Shown: positions 5,593 to 10,769 of the stretch, one piece after another | How positions within the stretch are numbered: position 1 is the first letter of the stretch | How the letters are laid out: every line of letters begins with the position of its first letter | Source: Candidatus Gottesmanbacteria bacterium | GTDB taxonomy: Bacteria; Patescibacteriota; Microgenomatia; 2-02-FULL-39-11 | DNA length: 10,769 nucleotides | Assembly: GCA_016204905.1 (NCBI GenBank) | Contig: JACQJU010000069.1 | Location: forward strand, 1-10,769 | Reading direction: 5' to 3' | Position numbers and translations under genes: made by a program | Notes under the pieces: generated by a model | Told to the model about the DNA's origin: nothing | Databases searched by the model: none | The model's input: the letters and a program-made list of their open reading frames with translations, nothing else

Positions 5593-5624
5593 TGACAAAA
5601 TGACGCACGTGCGTCATTTTGTCA
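5593..5624. repeat. Perfect 32-bp palindrome upstream of the cassette 1 promoter
   Basis: The half-site is TGACAAAATGACGCAC, followed directly by its reverse complement. It lies 24 bases upstream of the -35 box and 67 bases past the stop of the 5691-8477 gene. It may be an operator for a dimeric regulator, or a bidirectional transcript-ending hairpin. No run of T follows on the minus strand, which weakens the terminator reading. Confidence 0.75.
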
Positions 5625-5690
5625 AAAGTTCCACATACCGATTCCGGTTCTCACACCTCCAATGTGATATTATATAGACACCTCGGTAAT

Positions 5691-8477
5691 TTAGATCTCC
5701 AATGATCTCTTGGTTTCTAAATACCTACTAAACCCAGCAGGTCTGGAAAAAGCCACTACATACTTTATTCCTTCTTTATATGCATAATAAAGAGCGTTTT
5801 CAATAAGCATCACGCTAGGGCTAGTAGACGATGAAATCACAATTTTGTGCTTTTGCGAAATTTTGGGATACATCATCAATACATTATACCCCATCGCTTC
5901 GCTATCTTCCGGTCGCCCATTCTCCAATATCTTCCACACCTTTGCTCCCCCCAATCCCCCTTTTGCTTTTTTATGAAAATTGAGTACATGGTCGATATCT
6001 TTAGATATATAATCATTAATATATTTTTTTGCGTTGGAGTAAATAAGGGGCGAGGGGTAAGCATTTTGCATATCATCAAAAGAATCAGGAGGCGGGATTT
6101 GCCCACCTGCAAATGATTTGAACGTCGACTTAGATAAAAGGTTCGAATTAAAAGTTAGATTAGAATGTCGACGTTCATATAGTGAGGCAGGAAATTTACT
6201 ATGTTTCTCCCCAAAAGGTGGCCGAACGTCATTTGCAGGCTGCGGCAAACCCGCCGACTTTTCCCTAACCGATATCGCTACACACAGAAGCGTATCACCA
6301 TCGGGATTATTGTTAGCAAGACTTCCCCCTCTCGTCGCTTCCTCCCATGTTCTCAGTCTTTCTACCTCTTCCATGTCTAATCTCAAACAGGAAATTGTCC
6401 CGACCAGTTTATCTCGCTCAAATGCCCCTAAAACCACTCCATTTTTTGCCCTTTGTCGAAACTGCTCATAGGTTGCTATCATTCCAAATCTTTGACTCTC
6501 TATCTCCGCCGCTTTTTCTAAAATTTCTTTATCAGTCGGTTTAATTTGCCGAACTATGCAATCTACCCTCGAAGCATGAGTCTTTTGGAGAGATTCCACA
6601 CTTACGGCGGGTGACGCGAGCGAGGGACTCCCATGAGGAGGTTCACTGGCCTTGAAGCCTGGAGCGCCATTAGCGACTGGCTGATTTTGAACCGACTCAT
6701 GGGACACGCGAGCGGCAGCCTGCCCGCCAGCTTGCCGCAGGCATGGCAGGCGGGGACCCGCCGTATAATCTCCAAAAAAGATCTCAGACGAAGAGGTAGA
6801 GTTAATCATCTCATTCACCATCTTCTTCACCACCACTCTCTGTATCTTCCCCGTCGAAGTCTTAGGCAGATTATCCATGAAAAACACTTTCCTCGGCATC
6901 TCATACTCCGCCAACCCCTCTATTTTTTTATTTTTTATATCTTCTTCAATTCTTAACTGAACGCTGGACCCTGATAACTGTACCCTTTGTTTCAACACTA
7001 TTACCGCTGCTATTTCTTCTCCCATTCTTTCATCCGGTATTCCTACTACCGCGACCTCTTCTATCTCTGGAAAATTCTTCAAAAGAACATCTTCTATGGC
7101 TGATGGGGATATATTTACCCCACCTTTTATTATTATCTCTTTTATTCTTCCCATGATATAAAAATATTTTTCTCCATTTATAACCTTATATTTACCCAGA
7201 TCCCCCGAATGAAACCAACCATCCTTAAATGTTTTCTGAGTTACCTCGGGATCATTGAGATAACCTTGAGCAAGTATCGGTCCCCTGATACATATTTCTC
7301 CTTCCTCGCCCGCCGAAGCTTCAGCGAAGGCGGGTTCACCCGTCTTCGAATCATTTTTTTTCATTATTGCCAAATGATTATTAGCCAGTTCCCTCCCTAT
7401 CGTATTGGCCTTTACCGCCTCTATATATTTCTCCTCACTCAAATTCACCGGTACTCCCGCCACTCTTAACGCTGTTTCAGTTTGTCCATATCCTTGTATT
7501 ACTCTTATTTTATATATTTTATAAAATTTCACCGTCTCTGCGGGCAAAACAGGAGCACTCCCTATACATATTCGTTTTAATTTTAGTTTATCCCTTATCT
7601 TCCCAAATTCCCCAAATCTCCCCAACTGATCATGCAAAATCGTTGGCACAACACTGGTATTAGTCACCCCAAAGCGAGCACATATCTTCCAAAAACGGCT
7701 GGCGCTATAACGGCTATTCAGAACTATTGTTCCACCCGACAGTAATATACTTAGACAAAAAATAGTGGAGTTTATATGATGAAGAGGCATAACGATATTA
7801 AATCTCTCCTTATTTGTAAATTTTTGCCAATCGGCAATACCCGCAGCATTAAGTAAGCATGCTCGCTGAGATAATACCGCCCCTTTGGGATGGGCTGTAG
7901 TACCAGAAGTGTAAAGTATTATATAAGTGGAATCTAAGCCCGCCAATTCCTTCACCATCCGAGGAGTCCTTCGGCCACCTCGGAGGTGGTTCCTTGGCGA
8001 GCTTATTAATTTCACAAACTCTCCAAAACTCCACCACTTTACTATCTTAATATCTGGCATCTGTTTCTTAATTTCTCCCTCTTCTACCTCTTCTACCTTA
8101 TCTACTTTTATTAATAATGCTTTCGACTTGGTCTCCTTCAATTTATAAATCTTCCTCTCTAGAAGATCACGCTTGTAGTCTAGTGGAACTGTAGTAGCCC
8201 CTATCACCGCCCCCGCCAACTCAAAAAGTAATACCTCAGGAGTATTCTGCATCAATATAGAATATGTATCATCTTTCTTTATGCCCAATGACAGAAGATA
8301 TGAACAAGTTTGCTGTACAAAAGTTAGCAATTGCCCATAAGTGATAGTCTGAACCTCATCTTTATCTACATCATAGGCAATCACCGCTTCTTTGTTTGGA
8401 TATTTAGAGGCATTTCTCTCCAGAAGTTCTCTTATAGAAGAAAAACTAAGAGGTGCCCGAGGAAGTTTATCTTGCAT
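5691..8477 (-). CDS. Acyl-adenylate-forming synthetase fused to a GNAT-like acyltransferase domain
   Basis: 928 residues from ATG 8477; a TTG three codons earlier would overlap the -10 box. Residues about 1-555 are an ANL-family acyl/aryl-CoA synthetase. Seen are the P-loop YTSGTTAHPKG (about 190-200), QGYGQTE, SGDLGKY, the hinge and A8 region GRIKEIIIKGGVNISP, and the A10 lysine in LPKTSTGKIQR (about 543). It should activate a carboxylic acid with ATP as acyl-AMP and probably acyl-CoA (family knowledge). Residues about 625-928 look like a GNAT or N-acyl-amino-acid-synthase-like domain (VLGAFERDKLVGTISCLRL, GDTLLCVAISV, FHKKAKGGLGGAKVWKI, GYNVLMMYP, LIENALYYAYKEGIKYVVAFSRPAGF). The fusion suggests that the activated acyl group is passed to an amine. 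Four palindromic elements lie in frame at residues about 160-173, 382-390, 572-624 and 742-796. The last interrupts the GNAT part, so activity there is uncertain. Confidence 0.85.
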   Translation of the reverse strand: MQDKLPRAPLSFSSIRELLERNASKYPNKEAVIAYDVDKDEVQTITYGQLLTFVQQTCSYLLSLGIKKDDTYSILMQNTPEVLLFELAGAVIGATTVPLDYKRDLLERKIYKLKETKSKALLIKVDKVEEVEEGEIKKQMPDIKIVKWWSFGEFVKLISSPRNHLRGGRRTPRMVKELAGLDSTYIILYTSGTTAHPKGAVLSQRACLLNAAGIADWQKFTNKERFNIVMPLHHINSTIFCLSILLSGGTIVLNSRYSASRFWKICARFGVTNTSVVPTILHDQLGRFGEFGKIRDKLKLKRICIGSAPVLPAETVKFYKIYKIRVIQGYGQTETALRVAGVPVNLSEEKYIEAVKANTIGRELANNHLAIMKKNDSKTGEPAFAEASAGEEGEICIRGPILAQGYLNDPEVTQKTFKDGWFHSGDLGKYKVINGEKYFYIMGRIKEIIIKGGVNISPSAIEDVLLKNFPEIEEVAVVGIPDERMGEEIAAVIVLKQRVQLSGSSVQLRIEEDIKNKKIEGLAEYEMPRKVFFMDNLPKTSTGKIQRVVVKKMVNEMINSTSSSEIFFGDYTAGPRLPCLRQAGGQAAARVSHESVQNQPVANGAPGFKASEPPHGSPSLASPAVSVESLQKTHASRVDCIVRQIKPTDKEILEKAAEIESQRFGMIATYEQFRQRAKNGVVLGAFERDKLVGTISCLRLDMEEVERLRTWEEATRGGSLANNNPDGDTLLCVAISVREKSAGLPQPANDVRPPFGEKHSKFPASLYERRHSNLTFNSNLLSKSTFKSFAGGQIPPPDSFDDMQNAYPSPLIYSNAKKYINDYISKDIDHVLNFHKKAKGGLGGAKVWKILENGRPEDSEAMGYNVLMMYPKISQKHKIVISSSTSPSVMLIENALYYAYKEGIKYVVAFSRPAGFSRYLETKRSLEI
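6091..6255. repeat. 165-bp palindromic insertion in the GNAT-like region (element B)
   Basis: The ends GGCGGGATTTGCC (6091-6103) and GGCAAACCCGCC (6244-6255) are inverted. So are CCTGCAAATGA (6105-6115) with TCATTTGCAGG (6229-6239), and TGAACGTCGAC with GTCGACGTTCA further in. The length is 55 codons with no stop in the host frame. It encodes a Ser/Asn/Pro/Arg-rich, low-complexity stretch directly after CVAISVREKSAG. Confidence 0.75.
6605..6763. repeat. 159-bp palindromic insertion between the two domains (element A)
   Basis: The terminal 8-bp arms are CGGCGGGT (6605-6612) and ACCCGCCG (6756-6763). An inner inverted pair is TCCCATGAG (6629-6637) with CTCATGGGA (6696-6704). It is 53 codons, open in the host frame, and forms the linker rich in Ala, Pro, Ser and Gly between the synthetase and GNAT-like domains. 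The end GGGTGACGCGAG matches the intergenic element at 865-876 closely. Confidence 0.8.
7309..7334. repeat. 26-bp palindrome encoding PAFAEASAG
   Basis: CCCGCC and GGCGGG flank GAAGCTTCAGCGAA. The coding strand reads PAFAEASAG in frame in the synthetase, between TGE and EEGEICIRGP, a position where related enzymes normally run straight on. Sequences of this form are a familiar Patescibacteria genome repeat (general knowledge). Confidence 0.8.
7595..7630. repeat. 9-bp tandem repeat in the synthetase gene
   Basis: The units are TTATCTTCC, CAAATTCCC, CAAATCTCC, CCAACTGAT on plus. They encode GRFGEFGKIRDKLK in frame. Confidence 0.5.
7961..8000. repeat. Palindromic insertion in the synthetase N-terminal part
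   Basis: The core CCACCTC-G-GAGGTGG (7975-7989) is a perfect hairpin with flanking TCCTTCGG and TCCTTGG. It encodes an Arg/Pro-rich SPRNHLRGGRRTPRM stretch just before the ATP-binding P-loop segment. It keeps the reading frame. Confidence 0.6.
8078..8104. repeat. 9-bp tandem repeat (three units) in the synthetase gene
   Basis: CCTCTTCTA occurs twice in a row, then CCTTATCTA. It encodes VDKVEEVEE. It is in frame because the period is nine. Confidence 0.6.
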
Positions 8478-8485
8478 AACTATCA

Positions 8486-8491
8486 ATTATA
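8486..8491 (-). promoter_or_regulatory. Perfect -10 box for the synthetase gene (leaderless)
   Basis: TATAAT on minus ends 8 nt before ATG 8477 and no ribosome site lies between. No good -35 is visible. The promoter overlaps that of cassette 2 back to back, since the -35 of the latter (8502-8507) falls in its spacer. The two divergent units may therefore compete or be co-regulated. Confidence 0.55.
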
Positions 8492-8501
8492 GTCGATTTT
8501 T

Positions 8502-8530
8502 TTGCTTTTCTCCTGCTCTACTGGTACAAT
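8502..8530 (+). promoter_or_regulatory. Sigma-70-type promoter of cassette 2
   Basis: -35 TTGCTT (8502-8507), a 17-base spacer, -10 TACAAT (8525-8530). It points to the two small genes starting at 8661 and 8923. Confidence 0.75.
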
Positions 8531-8535
8531 CCTCT

Positions 8536-8580
8536 CGATTTCCGAAATGTCAGGCTTCTGCCACCTAACATCGGATATTG
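8536..8580 (+). other. Hairpin at the start of the cassette 2 transcript
   Basis: CGAT.TCCGA (8536-8545) pairs with TCGGA.ATTG (8571-8580) with one mismatch and one G-U. It continues with TGT/ACA (8548-8550 with 8568-8570) and GGC/GCC. It begins at about the expected transcription start, as does the hairpin of cassette 1. Confidence 0.5.
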
Positions 8581-8589
8581 AACTTTAAC

Positions 8590-8603
8590 ATTCGCACAAG
8601 CCC
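8590..8603. repeat. 14-bp inverted repeat, promoter-proximal copy of cassette 2
   Basis: ATTCGCACAAGCCC is the exact reverse complement of 9511-9524. It starts 59 bases after the -10 box (63 in cassette 1). The pair spans 935 bp and contains both genes but not the promoter. Confidence 0.85.
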
Positions 8604-8660
8604 CTCAATTTCCAAAGTCATCTTTCCTCGGAGGAAGGAAAGAAATCACAAGGAGTAGAG

Positions 8661-8912
8661 ATGAATAATCAGGCCAACACGGCCAAAATTCAGTTCGGTA
8701 ACCGCAGACCAATCGAGCTAGAAATAAAGGAAGAAATGCCTATTGCCAATCTGGTGGAAAGGTTATTAATCGATCTCGTATTACCTCCGGATTGGCGCGA
8801 TTCTTTGAGACCCACAAAAGGGAATAAGTGGCTGGATTGGCAGGACACCATCGCAGCAGGTGACCACATTATTCTTTTAAACATCGCAGCTGGCGCCGGT
8901 TGCACAATCTAA
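8661..8912 (+). CDS. Small ubiquitin-like (beta-grasp) protein candidate
   Basis: 83 residues; ATG 8661 follows AAGGAG with five bases between. The order of elements recalls ubiquitin. It has a strand AKIQFGNRRP (8-17), a strand IELEIKEE (18-25) and a helix IANLVERLLIDLV (28-40). LPPDW (41-45) comes at the place where ubiquitin has IPPDQQ, then a loop, a short WQDTIAAGD and a strand HIILLNI. The tail is AAGAGCTI, with Gly80-Cys81 near the end where ubiquitin-like modifiers carry Gly-Gly. This is pattern recognition without a search. Nothing in the window looks like an E1, E2 or JAB peptidase. The next gene, 10 bases on, is a longer relative. A function as modifier, carrier or partner-binding module cannot be decided. 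Confidence 0.7.
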   Translation: MNNQANTAKIQFGNRRPIELEIKEEMPIANLVERLLIDLVLPPDWRDSLRPTKGNKWLDWQDTIAAGDHIILLNIAAGAGCTI

Positions 8913-8922
8913 AAGGAGAACA

Positions 8923-9375
8923 ATGAAAGTAAAATTCGTCTACCATGACAAGCGAGTAAATCTAGAATTCGAGCCTAACCCCTCTACGCTTCTTCTTGAG
9001 GTTTTCACAGAAGAACATGCAGAGCTACTCGAATTGCCAGAGTTCTACGACGTCTTCACCGAAATCACTCTCGGCGTAAGCGAGATATTCCGTATAGGAT
9101 GGTATACACCCCTCACCGCTGATCTCGATGGTCTAACCCTCACCATCCAAGACATTGTCGTATTCAAGTATCAGAGAAACTATGCCAGAGCTTTCCTGGT
9201 CCCAAGTCAAACGCTCAGTCAGTACCTGCAAGACAGGACATTGCAAAAACAGTTGGATCTCCCCCCAGACTGGAAATCCACGCTAACGCCCGGTACTCTC
9301 GACAAAGCCTATACCTGGGATTATATAACAGAGCAACAGGAATGGGACAAGATCACTCTTGAACCCAACGAATAA
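8923..9375 (+). CDS. Paralogous two-part beta-grasp-like protein
   Basis: 150 residues; AAAGGAG lies four bases before ATG 8923, itself 10 bases after the previous stop, so the two genes are surely co-transcribed. The N-terminal part (VKFVYHDKRVNLEFEPNPSTLLLEVF, 3-28) aligns with the first two strands and helix of the 83-residue neighbour. The C-terminal part (about 88-146) matches its second half: LPPDWKSTLTP (113-123) against LPPDWRDSLRP, then a conserved Trp, and WDKITL against DHIILL. It may be a tandem of two such domains, or one enlarged domain. It ends in LEPNE, without a glycine tail, so it should not be conjugated the way a modifier is. There is no signal peptide or membrane segment, so it is probably cytosolic. 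Confidence 0.72.
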   Translation: MKVKFVYHDKRVNLEFEPNPSTLLLEVFTEEHAELLELPEFYDVFTEITLGVSEIFRIGWYTPLTADLDGLTLTIQDIVVFKYQRNYARAFLVPSQTLSQYLQDRTLQKQLDLPPDWKSTLTPGTLDKAYTWDYITEQQEWDKITLEPNE

Positions 9376-9381
9376 CTCATC

Positions 9382-9466
9382 GCGTTTCGGCAGACCAAAA
9401 AGTCGATCATGTGTCTCTCACAAGAGATCCTCCCATATGATTGACTACTATAATCTGCCGAAACGC
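9382..9466 (+). other. 85-nt nested hairpin after cassette 2 genes
   Basis: The outer arms GCGTTTCGGCAGA (9382-9394) and TCTGCCGAAACGC (9454-9466) pair perfectly. Inside, AGTCGATCATGTG (9401-9413) pairs with CATATGATTGACT (9434-9446) with two G-U pairs. Then TCTCT-CACA-AGAGA (9414-9427) closes a 4-base loop. It starts 6 bases after the stop codon. No T-run follows directly, so termination is not assured. It may protect the 3' end or be a binding site. Confidence 0.7.
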
Positions 9467-9501
9467 CTGCCTCCGGCAGGATACTAATCATCTTATGATT
9501 A
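9466..9501. repeat. Two short hairpins downstream of cassette 2
   Basis: CCTGCC-TCC-GGCAGG (9466-9480) is a short member of the palindrome type found in the pilin leader. TAATCAT-CTT-ATGATTA (9485-9501) follows. With the 85-nt hairpin before them and the 14-bp repeat after, the entire gap 9376-9542 is taken up by inverted repeats. Confidence 0.6.
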
Positions 9502-9510
9502 ATACCCTAT

Positions 9511-9524
9511 GGGCTTGTGCGAAT
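9511..9524. repeat. 14-bp inverted repeat, distal copy of cassette 2
   Basis: GGGCTTGTGCGAAT is the exact reverse complement of 8590-8603. It is followed by TTTCTTTTTCTG, a T-rich stretch that could serve as a weak transcript end for cassette 2. Confidence 0.85.
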
Positions 9525-9542
9525 TTTCTTTTTCTGAACAAT

Positions 9543-10769
9543 CTAATTACTCTTATTTGACAAAATTAGTCCACCCAACAATTTATAAGTATAGTTTTCT
9601 TCTATATACTTTAAATCACTAGGAGGAAGAGTACCCAATCGCGATGAAATTACATATTCCGTATTGGTCTTTTTGAGAGTATCTGGCAAATCAGGTACAT
9701 TGAGCCCTGTCAAAGCCTCCATATATTGCCCATATGGTACACAACAGATATAATAAGGATCCCTATATATCATGCTCTCAGCAGAAAGATCAAATACATA
9801 ACTCCCAGCAGGCACAATCTGACTAATATTAGCTATTTTTGTAAATGTTTCATTATTAGTCCAGGAAAGCTTTGGACTATTCATATTAATCGTTGCTTTA
9901 ATTATGAAAATATAAAATACAATAATCCCTACTATTGGTATCCAGCTGCTTCTTTTCTGAAATAATCTCGCCAAGCTAGCCAAAAAGTCAGCAAAATACA
10001 TCGCTATGAATGGAGTCAGAGGTATCATATATTGAGCATGTTTAAGTGGAAATATATCAGTAAAACCCGCGTAGTAACTCAAAAACGAGGCACCAATTAA
10101 TAATTCCCTCGCCTGAGTTTGCATCTGATCTTCCCTCAAAAATCCCACCAATCTTATCACTCCCCAGACTGAAGCTATGATCCAGATCAACAAATTCATC
10201 ACATACTGTAGATTTTGTATCCCTCCCACTCCATAAAAAGTTTGGTTGGGATGGAAGAAATGGCTAGGAAACATATAAAAAGAATGATTATAAATCTCCG
10301 ATAATGCCTTACTTGCCTGCGATGGTACTTTTGTCATCAGTAAAAATGCCCTTGCAAAATCTCCCGATGATATAGCGACAAGAAGTATAATAAAAAGTGG
10401 CAGTGACAAACCCACCATCCATAAACCGAAATTCTTACCAATTATTCTTGATCTCTCCTTAGCATATATCCATAAAAATCCAAAAGTGAGAATTACTGGC
10501 GGTATAAAAAAGATTGTCTTCGGCACTACTCCCAACCCTATTCCATAAGCTATTCCTGATGCCCAAAACCATCTCTTACTTTTACTCCTTATATCCCCTA
10601 TATCCCTCATACCCCTTATTAAAAAGGTTATCCCCAAAAGTGTAAAAAATGTCGCTACCAGATCAGGCCTCACTTCAATCATTTTGTCATAAGGTATGGG
10701 CAAAAAAGCCAAAATAACTACCGCCACCAATCCCCCCAATTTCCCCGATCCCCCTAATCTCCCTTTAAC
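9543..10769 (-). CDS. GT-C membrane glycosyltransferase (GT39/ArnT-like), 5' part missing
   Basis: 408 residues are visible and the frame stays open to the right edge, so the N-terminus, including the first catalytic-loop Asp of this family, is outside. Many membrane helices fill residues about 11-290 of the visible part. The segment YDKMIEVRPDLVATFFTLLGITFLIRG matches the RP(D/E) motif common in dolichyl- or polyprenyl-phosphate sugar transferases. The last about 110 residues (from ITINMNSPKL-like sequence onward: ISQIVPAGSYVFDLSAE, YVISSRLGTLPPSD) form the extracytoplasmic C-terminal domain. It should use a polyprenyl-phosphate sugar to glycosylate a surface lipid or protein (family knowledge); the acceptor is unknown. 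Two 9-bp tandem repeats lie in its coding sequence. It converges on cassette 2. Confidence 0.78.
   Translation of the reverse strand, partial: VKGRLGGSGKLGGLVAVVILAFLPIPYDKMIEVRPDLVATFFTLLGITFLIRGMRDIGDIRSKSKRWFWASGIAYGIGLGVVPKTIFFIPPVILTFGFLWIYAKERSRIIGKNFGLWMVGLSLPLFIILLVAISSGDFARAFLLMTKVPSQASKALSEIYNHSFYMFPSHFFHPNQTFYGVGGIQNLQYVMNLLIWIIASVWGVIRLVGFLREDQMQTQARELLIGASFLSYYAGFTDIFPLKHAQYMIPLTPFIAMYFADFLASLARLFQKRSSWIPIVGIIVFYIFIIKATINMNSPKLSWTNNETFTKIANISQIVPAGSYVFDLSAESMIYRDPYYICCVPYGQYMEALTGLNVPDLPDTLKKTNTEYVISSRLGTLPPSDLKYIEENYTYKLLGGLILSNKSN
10585..10620. repeat. 9-bp tandem repeat, four units, in the GT-C gene
   Basis: The units are CTCCTTATA, TCCCCTATA, TCCCTCATA, CCCCTTATT. They encode a polar RGMRDIGDIRS loop between membrane helices. 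Confidence 0.65.
10727..10762. repeat. 9-bp tandem repeat, four units, near the right edge
   Basis: The units are CCAATCCCC, CCAATTTCC, CCGATCCCC, CTAATCTCC. They encode GRLGGSGKLGGL in the GT-C gene, again keeping the frame. Confidence 0.65.

Noticed and set aside
5669..5674. TATAAT on the minus strand after the synthetase stop
   Set aside because: There is no -35 at a fitting distance, and the only frame after it is about ten codons. Chance in AT-rich spacer is likely.
6140..6148. GGTTCGAAT looks like a tRNA T-loop
   Set aside because: There is no acceptor or anticodon stem around it. It lies in the loop of element B inside a coding gene.
7209..7469. 86-codon plus-strand open frame opposite the synthetase gene
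   Set aside because: It is a shadow of conserved synthetase motifs on the other strand.
9382..9466. Integron attC site
   Set aside because: The GTT and AAC cores are in the wrong order at the arm ends, and no integrase is present.
1..10769. CRISPR array
   Set aside because: No regularly spaced direct repeats of 23-40 bases were found. The 9-bp tandem repeats have no spacers.

Overview
The window looks like a chromosomal piece of a Candidate Phyla Radiation (Patescibacteria) bacterium, probably close to Microgenomates. I infer this from short GC-rich palindromes sitting in frame inside genes (they encode peptides such as PACRQAG and PAFAEASAG), from the prepilin style, and from long membrane and glycan genes with AT-rich spacers. 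No rRNA, tRNA, transposase or CRISPR array was seen.

Layout. At the left edge lies the possible tail of a gene (2-79), then an AT-rich spacer with a candidate -10 box. A type IV prepilin or pseudopilin follows (282-809), then a GC-rich palindromic repeat (851-970) and a polytopic O-antigen-ligase-like protein with a C-terminal TPR domain (982-2745). A strong imperfect inverted repeat (2795-2971) fills the gap before a convergent GT2 glycosyltransferase (3023-4084, minus). Cassette 1 (about 4133-5569, minus) holds four small genes: a single-pass membrane protein, a very basic 52-residue protein, a PepSY-like 67-residue protein and a two-helix membrane protein. A large minus-strand gene (5691-8477) fuses an acyl-adenylate-forming enzyme to a GNAT-like domain and carries four palindromic insertions. 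Cassette 2 (about 8502-9524, plus) holds two related small proteins that look ubiquitin-like (beta-grasp). The 3' part of a GT-C membrane glycosyltransferase (minus) runs off the right edge.

The most interesting signal is that the two small-gene cassettes share an organisation. Each has a near-consensus promoter, a hairpin at the transcript start, a 14-base segment about 60 nt after the -10 box, genes with strong AGGAG-type ribosome sites, and the exact reverse complement of that 14-base segment after the last gene. The 14-mers differ between cassettes (CGCGGAAAGTATTC in cassette 1, ATTCGCACAAGCCC in cassette 2). Each mRNA could therefore close its 5' and 3' ends by perfect pairing, or each cassette could be an invertible DNA segment next to a fixed promoter. 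In contrast, three large genes (982, 4084, 8477) have a -10-like hexamer exactly 8 nt before the ATG and no Shine-Dalgarno sequence, as expected for leaderless mRNAs.

The large genes fit a cell-surface theme (pilin, polysaccharide polymerase or ligase, GT2, GT-C transferase). The two cassettes look like independently regulated accessory units placed between them.
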